Assembly: GCA_015521095.1 (NCBI GenBank)
Contig: WAOU01000001.1
Span: forward strand, 1-15,093
Source of the DNA: Desulfurococcales archaeon
GTDB taxonomy: Archaea > Thermoproteota > Thermoprotei_A > Sulfolobales > Acidilobaceae
DNA length: 15,093 nucleotides
Reading direction: 5' to 3'
This document shows, piece after piece, positions 1 through 7,100 of the stretch (positions within the stretch are counted from its first letter, which is position 1; each line of letters starts with the position of its first letter). The notes under the pieces are model-generated. The model did not search any database, was not told where the DNA came from, and saw nothing but the letters and a program-made list of their open reading frames with translations. A program made the translations under genes and the position numbers.

Positions 1-806
1 ACTAGTGTCATGATTACGGCTAGTGTAACGTAGATTTCTGTGAACATGCTCATTCTCTCGGCTATTAGCTTCATCTGGTTCATTCGGTTGTTGAAGATGT
101 CTTGCGTTCTTATTTCGAGGTAGTGGAGTACGTCTCCTCCTGTCTTGACGCTTGTCACGTAACCTAACATGAAGTCTCTGTAAAGTGGGCTGGGGTGGAA
201 GAGGGCGTTTTCTTCTATCGCGTCTAGTGGGCTTTTTCCTAGGAGTCTCATGTCTCTTAGGATCATGCTTGCTTCTTCTCTTATGGCCTTGAATATCTTT
301 AGAGTTGAAACTCTCTCGACAACGTTTGCTATAGAGACGCCTGCTCGGGCCATTGTTGTTAGATATGCTGCGAAGAATGGTAGCTCTGTCTCTACGTTGT
401 TTTTTCGTTCTTCTCTTTTAGCAGCGGGATAGACTAGTACTCCTGCAAGAACAAAAATAGGTACTAGCATTAATATTATTACGGATATGATTTTTATAGC
501 TAAGGTAAACGGGCTTACTGCAACGAGTATGGCGATATATATTGAGAAAAAGATAGAGGCGAATATATACAATAGACCTCTAGCAGCATAGAGAGTAGGA
601 TATGTTTGGAGGCCGGCCTGGGCAAGTTGTTTCTCGAGGTCAAAGGTCTTGGCAAATTTCTCGGCTATGTGTCCGAAGTATGCTATTGCAATAAAGTCAA
701 GCACGTCACTAAGTGTAACTTTTCTTTTCGGCCTGTATGCTACTTGCTTGGGTTTCCTCTTGATGAGGCTCTTGAACGCTCTTTTAAGCCTGCTCTCGCT
801 ACTCAT
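1..806 (-). CDS. TadC/FlaJ-like type II/IV secretion membrane platform protein (GspF family), C-terminus beyond window
   Basis: The reading frame starts at ATG 806-804 and stays open for 268 codons to the window edge, so the C-terminal part is missing. I chose this start because a GAGGAGG Shine-Dalgarno motif lies about 10 nt upstream and an upstream ATG is followed at once by a stop. A basic N-terminus (residues 1-30) is followed by two hydrophobic segments (about 77-98 and 102-127). A cytoplasmic GspF-like domain then begins at ELPFFAAYL (141-149) and MARAGVSIANVVERV (152-166), the typical T2SF pattern of hydrophobic helices with an AG(V/L)S turn. Another membrane helix starts at about 253 and runs off the edge. 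Family members form the inner-membrane platform on which a GspE/FlaI ATPase acts to assemble type IV-like filaments. The gene lies 58 bp downstream of such an ATPase on the same strand, so they probably form an operon. Family assignment is firm; the exact filament type is not known. Confidence 0.88.
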   Translation of the reverse strand, partial: MSSESRLKRAFKSLIKRKPKQVAYRPKRKVTLSDVLDFIAIAYFGHIAEKFAKTFDLEKQLAQAGLQTYPTLYAARGLLYIFASIFFSIYIAILVAVSPFTLAIKIISVIILMLVPIFVLAGVLVYPAAKREERKNNVETELPFFAAYLTTMARAGVSIANVVERVSTLKIFKAIREEASMILRDMRLLGKSPLDAIEENALFHPSPLYRDFMLGYVTSVKTGGDVLHYLEIRTQDIFNNRMNQMKLIAERMSMFTEIYVTLAVIMTL

Positions 807-864
807 TCCTCGCCGGCCTCCTCAATACCCCCAGGCTCGACTATACCATGTTAGGATACTTCTA

Positions 865-3834
865 CTATGTATAGCTCTCGTAGCGTGGAAGCTCCTTCTC
901 AACCATGCTCATAATCTTGGAAGGCCTCCTATAGTACTCGGTTATGATCCTGCCAACGTCTTGATAGCTTGTGAGCCTCTTATAGGTCATCCACCGAATT
1001 ATCTTTTCGCGCTTCTCTATATCTTCAAAGACAGCGTCAAGCGATGTACCGGTCATCTCCGCTATCCTAGGAAGCAGTATACTATCTTCAAGCATCAGTG
1101 TATGAGTCTTCATAGCAGGATCCCATCTAGAGACAAGAATATACTGGTCATAGTCCTGAATCTCCCAAACCTCAGTAACCCTCCTCTCCACACGATACAC
1201 GTCAGGCTCAATAGGAATCCTCACACGCTTAATCGCAATAGCAAAATTAACCAAAGGAATATAACCCTTCGGGATCTCCATAGGCGGACTAGTCAACCTC
1301 TTAACAGCAGCATCAATATGCTCAGCGTGAATAGTAGTAATACCTCCGTGTCCAGTGTTGTGGAGGAGTATAGGTGAGTTACCTCCAAAGAAGGATTCTG
1401 TGCCGGGTACGCTGATGTCATAGACGAATCCATCGTAGTCTTCTACATGTATTTCTTTTACTTTGACTGGTCTGAGGCTTCCGTTAATGAATTTGATAAT
1501 TCTATTATATTGTTCTAGTGCTTCACCGTCTAAAGAGCCTTTATTCAGTATCCATTCTAGTATTTTGAAAGCGGTTTTTACGCTAACATTGGTTCGTCTG
1601 AGTATGTATGTTAAGTTATAGGGCATTGACTTGGCATTGGCAAGCTTTGCGAGTCTTAGGAGTGCCTTAACAGGGACTCGTTCTGCACCATTGGGTTCTT
1701 TATAATCATTGTCGAAGTAAATGTTTACGTTATAATATATTCGTCCTTTGTTTCTACCTGTACCTTTCTCTACTGCAAGTAGTGAATACCAGCCATGTAG
1801 CCTTGCTAGCCATAGGAGCTGTATGGCTAGGCTCTTATTGGCCGTGGAGTAGTTCACATAGCGTCTCTTGTTTGTTCTTCTGGAGTCGGCTCTTAGTCCG
1901 TCGAAGAATGCCTTAACGATATTCTTATCGGCATTCCAGAGAATGCTTGGGACTCTTTTCTCGTCGAGTTTCCTGCCCATAAGTTGCTCGAATCTCTTTG
2001 CTAGTAGCGTGTTATTATACTCATACATTACATAGGTTCCTCTGTCAGTAATCGTTGGGATTAACCCGTACTTATCCTTCATAATGCGTATAACTTGCTC
2101 TACAATCTCCTTTTCTCTAGCTCCAAGTGTGAAACAGATCCTTGCTCCTCTATGATGTTTTATACATCCATCTGCTAGATATACACCCATAAGATATGCT
2201 AGATCCTTGTCGAGCCTTCCTAGTATAGGATCAGTTCTAGACGCATAACTTGTTCCCTCTATTTGTTGTAGGAGTTTGAGTCTACCCGAAGATACATTGG
2301 AATATGCGGCGTTTTCTGTATGTCGTTTCTTCCGCACATCTGTGCCTATGAAGGTGACTAGTAAGTCTCCTGGATTGAGCTCGTCAACCCGTTTTTCTTT
2401 GATTTCTAGCGTCTCAGGGTCCAGCACGAATACACTATGGCTTCCGGTGGCACGAATCTCTGCACCGGTCTCTGCTTTTATACGATATATCCTGTTTGCC
2501 CGGTGACGCAGCACATACTTTATTGGTTTCCAAACCGTTCTATACCCGTCGTGGCTCAAGATCCAGAATCCCTTGACGTCTTTAGCGATCCTCTCCTCTC
2601 TGGGGTCATTATAGAACTTGTCGACGAATTCTCCTATATTTACAACTCTGATATTCCCGTTTTCGTCCTTAATAATGATAGGTGTATCCCAGGATACGCT
2701 TGCCAATGCCTGGAATAGGACTTTTGCTTCTTCTCCTCTTACCTCTCCTACTATTACTACGTCTGGTCTGTATCTTAGGCTTACTCTTACTAGGTCGTAT
2801 AGGCTTATTTCGCCCATTCCTCCTTCGAAGCCGTAGCTTGGCCTACTGTAGAGTTGTACCCAGTTTTCGTGGGTGAGTCTGAGTTCTGGGGTGTCTTCTA
2901 TTGTGACTATTTTTATTGTTGGTCTGAGGAGTGTTGCGAGGGCGTTTAGTAGTGTTGTTTTTCCTGCTCCTGTTACTCCCATTATTAGCCCTGTCATGTT
3001 GAACTCGAGTATTTTCCAGAAGTATGCCGCTAATAGGCTGCTTACTGTTCCCCCGAGTACTAGGTTTATGATGCTTAGTGGCTTGTCCTTGAATTTTCTT
3101 ATTGTGAATGTTGATCCGTCTCTGCTGACTTCTCTCTTGTAGGTTGCTGCCAGTCGGTGGCCTTCGGGTAGTATCGCGTCTATTATTGGGAACGCTACGC
3201 TTACGTGTTTTCCTGCTTTGTGGGCTAGTTTTACTACTAGGTCGTCCAGTTCCTCGTCGCTGTCGAAGCGTATGTTTGTGGGGATGCTCTCGTATCTCGT
3301 GTGCCAGACATAGATGGGTCTTCCCACGCCGTCACAGGAGATGTCCTCTATGGCGGGATCCTTCATGAGAGGTGTTATAGGACCGTACTCTATGGAGTCA
3401 CGGTTAATATAGTACTCTATCTTCTGCCAGCTTATACCCGGGTGGATACTAGAACTGAAGCGTAGCCTGAACTTCCTAATGATCTTGGATACCTGTTTCT
3501 TGAAGTGCTCACGGGGGTCTTCTCCGCTGGGTGGGGGCTCGAGCTCCCAGTAGAGGATGTCCATTACTTTTTCGTAGAGTTGCCGTTCCTCCGTAGTGAG
3601 GGGAATCTCGTCGACAAAGTAGAGCAGGGATCCGTCAGCCTTTCTCTCAAGGATAAGTGCACGCGCCCATGGATCGACGAGAGGATAACTCTCCAAAATC
3701 CTATAGTCTGCGCGGAGGCTAACTATCTTCTCGTAGATTAACCGGTCAAAGTCTACCTTTACTTCTTTTTCCTCTTCTTCTGAAGGAGTCTCTTCTACCT
3801 TCTTTCCCTTCCAGGGAAACCTCAACTTAAACAC
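865..3834 (-). CDS. GspE/FlaI/TadA-type secretion ATPase interrupted by an intein
   Basis: This is a 989-residue precursor. Removing the 448-residue intein leaves a 541-residue ATPase, close to normal archaeal GspE/FlaI size. The start is GTG 3834-3832, with GGTG 8 nt upstream. The N-terminus is charged (Glu-rich, 14-26), followed by an N-terminal domain ending in a region typical of the family (IEDISCDGVGRPIYVWH, 162-178). Walker A is GVTGAGKT (286-293), the Asp box is TIEDTPEL (311-318), and Walker B is DVVIVGEVRGEEA (358-370). The His box TGHGGITTIHAEH follows the intein at 827-839. These motifs indicate a hexameric cytoplasmic ATPase that powers assembly of a type IV pilus-like filament or secretion apparatus with the TadC-like protein encoded next. 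All motor motifs are present, so the spliced protein should be active; unspliced protein would have its His box displaced. Pilus, archaellum or secretion role cannot be told apart here, and no pilin gene is visible. Confidence 0.93.
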   Translation of the reverse strand: MFKLRFPWKGKKVEETPSEEEEKEVKVDFDRLIYEKIVSLRADYRILESYPLVDPWARALILERKADGSLLYFVDEIPLTTEERQLYEKVMDILYWELEPPPSGEDPREHFKKQVSKIIRKFRLRFSSSIHPGISWQKIEYYINRDSIEYGPITPLMKDPAIEDISCDGVGRPIYVWHTRYESIPTNIRFDSDEELDDLVVKLAHKAGKHVSVAFPIIDAILPEGHRLAATYKREVSRDGSTFTIRKFKDKPLSIINLVLGGTVSSLLAAYFWKILEFNMTGLIMGVTGAGKTTLLNALATLLRPTIKIVTIEDTPELRLTHENWVQLYSRPSYGFEGGMGEISLYDLVRVSLRYRPDVVIVGEVRGEEAKVLFQALASVSWDTPIIIKDENGNIRVVNIGEFVDKFYNDPREERIAKDVKGFWILSHDGYRTVWKPIKYVLRHRANRIYRIKAETGAEIRATGSHSVFVLDPETLEIKEKRVDELNPGDLLVTFIGTDVRKKRHTENAAYSNVSSGRLKLLQQIEGTSYASRTDPILGRLDKDLAYLMGVYLADGCIKHHRGARICFTLGAREKEIVEQVIRIMKDKYGLIPTITDRGTYVMYEYNNTLLAKRFEQLMGRKLDEKRVPSILWNADKNIVKAFFDGLRADSRRTNKRRYVNYSTANKSLAIQLLWLARLHGWYSLLAVEKGTGRNKGRIYYNVNIYFDNDYKEPNGAERVPVKALLRLAKLANAKSMPYNLTYILRRTNVSVKTAFKILEWILNKGSLDGEALEQYNRIIKFINGSLRPVKVKEIHVEDYDGFVYDISVPGTESFFGGNSPILLHNTGHGGITTIHAEHIDAAVKRLTSPPMEIPKGYIPLVNFAIAIKRVRIPIEPDVYRVERRVTEVWEIQDYDQYILVSRWDPAMKTHTLMLEDSILLPRIAEMTGTSLDAVFEDIEKREKIIRWMTYKRLTSYQDVGRIITEYYRRPSKIMSMVEKELPRYESYT
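1357..2700 (-). other. Intein with LAGLIDADG (DOD) homing endonuclease inside the GspE-like ATPase
   Basis: This in-frame 448-residue insertion corresponds to precursor residues 379-826. It begins with Ser379 in SVSWDTPIII, a typical intein block A start. Block B is TGSH (463-466). The C-terminus is PILLHN (821-826) with the usual penultimate His and last Asn, followed by Thr827 as the +1 nucleophile. The block F stretch is VYDISVPGTESFFGG. The central part carries two DOD motifs, LMGVYLADG (548-556) and FFDGLRADS (643-651), both keeping the acidic metal-binding residue (Asp555 and Asp650). A helical segment at about 720-785 could bind DNA. Splicing would join ALA to TGHGG and restore the ATPase His box. 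Boundaries were deduced from block motifs and from the conserved ATGHGG extein sequence, so they should be exact. Inteins are known in archaeal GspE-like ATPases (for example KlbA); I cannot say whether this is the same insertion site. Confidence 0.93.
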
Positions 3835-4103
3835 TATTATACACCAGCCAAAGACGAGATACTTATCCTCATATAGTTAGGTCTGATGGCTGGACTATTC
3901 CCTTGTAGCCCCGTAATAATGCGTCTGTAGAGGTTTTTCTACTCTTCTATCAAGCCCATAACATGTATTGGTATTGAAGGCTTGGGATGCAAACTCATAT
4001 TATTCTGAGGAGCACTTTAATGAGACTTGGTATAGTATAATATCCGTATATCGTATTGAGACAATTGATGGTTTTGGGATGATTAGGCTTGGTGAAGGAG
4101 ATA
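3835..4103. promoter_or_regulatory. Divergent intergenic region between the ATPase and the giant surface-protein gene
   Basis: This 269-bp gap must hold both outward promoters. For the leftward ATPase, the minus strand has a TATA-like CTATATG near 3870 and GGTG (3841-3844) just before the GTG start, which suggests a very short leader. For the rightward gene, TATA-like stretches lie near 4015-4021 (CTTTAAT) and 4036-4043 (TATAATAT); none is clearly best. A small hairpin, GTAGA-GGTTTT-TCTAC, lies at 3927-3942. No convincing gene is present here. The TATA choices are by eye and tentative. Confidence 0.4.
4091..4100 (+). promoter_or_regulatory. Shine-Dalgarno that decides the start of the giant gene
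   Basis: GGTGAAGGAG lies just before ATG 4104. In-frame TTG (4089) and GTG (4092) codons also occur but overlap or precede this motif. The motif therefore supports ATG 4104 as the start, giving an N-terminus MKKALIPG that fits a signal peptide. Confidence 0.6.
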
Positions 4104-4172
4104 ATGAAAAAAGCATTGATCCCGGGAATACTTATAATACTAGTAGCCTTGGCCTCGCTACCCTCTATAGCT
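4104..4172 (+). other. N-terminal signal peptide of the giant surface protein
   Basis: The encoded MKKALIPGILIILVALASLPSIA has a basic n-region, a hydrophobic core and a small-residue cleavage site (S-I-A before G24), as expected for signal peptidase I. The motif KKA followed by L-I and a long hydrophobic stretch also fits the archaeal class III (prepilin-type) pattern, so the processing enzyme is uncertain. Confidence 0.7.
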
Positions 4173-7100
4173 GGCTCAGTTCCCGAGGAGCCCGCCGCCT
4201 CCTCCATTTCTACCCAGGCATATACTCTGCCCGTAAATCTAACCCATGTCTATAATATGCTGGAGTACTCTCTCCCCCAAAACATTATTCCCCAGATAAC
4301 TGATGCCCAGTTTATTGGACAAACGATTCTAGCCGTGGGTCCTTCGACCTACGCTATAATGTCGGTTAACCCGATAGATCGTCGCCTATCCATTGAAGCC
4401 TCTGGATCAATTATCGGCACTGGAAAAGGAGTATTTGTTTCTTCTACAGTAGGAAGCTCCTGGTATGGAGTTTACACGAACCATGGAGAAATATTATTGG
4501 TAAACTCGACTGATTACTCCTATCTCGTATCATATTACACCGCTACTCGTCAACCCGTTGTCTCTGCAAGCCTCTACGATGGTTTAAACTCCACGAAGCT
4601 AGTGGCCCTAGATCAGGAAGGATACGCTTACATACATACCGTTCCACAACCTTATACCCTAGAAATAGGTCCATCATCCCATGATACTGCTTTAGCAAGT
4701 CTCCCCTACTTCACGCTCTTCGCAGAGTCCCAGGTAAAGCAATTTATATCTGGTACAGACTGGGTAAACACTAATCTATCAATGTTGCCTGTAGCATCGT
4801 ACACCTATACCGGCAATGTGGAGACAACTCTGTACTATTGGAACGCTTCATCGTCATCATATGAACCAGTTATACCAGGCTCATCTATTAGCGGTGGAAA
4901 CACAATAGTAAAGAAACTCTACTTATACCTAGTCGATTACAATAATCTCTCCATAAAGTCCCTTACTGTAGAATCCTCGGTAACTAACACATTCACTATC
5001 CCTAACTTGCCTCCGGGAACAAGAGAGATATTCCCAGTATTCGAGATAACTGTAAAGAACGCTACTACCAACACAATAATATCACAACAGTGCTACACGT
5101 CGGGCAGAGTCCCCGTAACAGTGGTTCCGGGATCAACCCTCTCTCTAACGTTTAACCTTGATCCCGCAGGCTCAAGTCTTTCAAACTGTCTCCAGTTATA
5201 TAACGTAACTGTATTACAGGACTCGATCAATCTACCTATACTCGTTGTAAACCTAGATACAGTTAATTCTAATAACCTATACAATGTGCCGGATTATGGA
5301 GCCCCATTATGGGTGACGATTCTTCCTATCTCAGGGGACGTTGGGCCCGACACAATACGCTTCATCCAGGCATATAAGGTAACAACGAAGCCAGCGGGAT
5401 GGCCGGCTAATGCAACCGGGATCCTGGTAGTAGGTGCAAACAGATATGTTTATGTATATCTTATAGACGATAATTTAGTTCCCCAGGAATTCAACACGGC
5501 AAACAAATACTATGAAGTCTTAGACGTAGGAACAACACCGACCACGATACAAGTCTACGGAGACGGCTCAACAATATATGTTGGAACAAGCTATGGAACC
5601 ATATACCAATATACGTGGAACGCAACATATCAGAAATACCTAGAAACCTACAGCTACCAATTAGACACTCAGCAAGTCGTGTCACTGAGATTAAGCATAG
5701 ACGGAACCCGCCTCATCGCGTCAAGCAAAAACGGCCTCATACAGTTAATAGATGCAGTCAACTGGACTCCCCTATGGAGAGGAGTACCAGGATATACAGG
5801 CGTCGAGACAAACATGGCTTCACCCGTATTATTAGGAGATCCTAGCAGAACCCTCATAATATACTCTACAGAATCCTCTGTCCTATCAGCAATGTATAAT
5901 ATATCGACACAGCTTGTACCCGTGAAAATCTCACTGGACCTCAGACTAAGAGATCTAAACGGGACACTATCAAGTCTCCAGATACCCGAAGGAACGAATG
6001 CAACAATATACTCCAACGAAACACCGGTAGCTTACTCCTCCCTAGGCACGAATACAACATTCTATCTACCACCAGGATCATACACAGCCGAAATAACGAT
6101 ACCGGGAATAGGAAGCCTGCAGAAAGACTACAACATACCATATCCAGGCATACAAGACACAATCACCGTAACACTAAGACAAGTAGACCTCTACGCGTAC
6201 ACACCACAATCCATTGGAGACCCCCAGAGGGATCCAGGATACTATCTCATGAGCGGGCCTAAGCCAGGAACCAACATACAGCTATCACAGATAGCATTCG
6301 ATCCTCTACTAGGATACACGCCCTCGGCCCCTACAATTACAACAGTCACAGGTGAAACAGGGCACACAACCGTTGTGATATGGGAAGGTGTATCGTATCA
6401 CTTAACAGGATCTTTACAGGACTATACAGTAACTCCTGTAACAATCTCGTATTATGACTCACAACACGTAAACATCATAGTCAACCCCACACTAATCCCC
6501 ACCATAATAGAGGTAGTGGACAGCGACAGCCTAGGAACCAGCACGCCTTACTATATTGACGGGGCCCAGGCCTCACTATACTATTCCATAACGGGAAGGA
6601 GTGTGACTCTAAGCATAAGTTCAGGCCTCTCACTCTACTATCTACCAGAAGGAAACTACCTGGTGAATGTAACAGCCCAACACTACATACCGACAACAAC
6701 ATATCTAACAGTCACATCTCCAACAGCAACTCTTAACGTATCACTCTCGCCAGAAATATACCTGCTCCAACAAAAAGTATACAGCCAAGACCCAACCAGC
6801 CTAGGAATTGCCAATGGACCAGTAGGAGGAGCCACAGTATCAATAACAATGACCTGGCCAATACCCGGCCTAGTTAACCTAGTGGTATACACGGGACCAG
6901 ACGGAGAAATAGACATTCCCCTAAGATACGGAACATACCAAGTAACAATAAACTACAAGTATGCGGATCCTGTGACCTACACACTCGTGCTCGGATCAGA
7001 CACAGTAAAAACAACAACGTTGACCCTATATGAGTCGAGCATAGTTTACACAATACACGATGCCGAATACACTGTCTACAGAGTCCAGAACGTTACACTC

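Noticed and set aside
649..1377. Plus-strand open frame of 242 codons
   Set aside because: It lies antisense to the ends of the ATPase and TadC-like genes, both of which have clear family motifs.
4089..4103. TTG or GTG start of the giant gene upstream of ATG 4104
   Set aside because: These codons coincide with the GGTGAAGGAG Shine-Dalgarno motif, and ATG 4104 gives a standard signal peptide.
3968..4255. Plus-strand open frame of 95 codons starting at TTG
   Set aside because: No ribosome binding site is seen, and its second half overlaps out of frame with the signal peptide of the giant gene. Mentioned only as a possible remnant.
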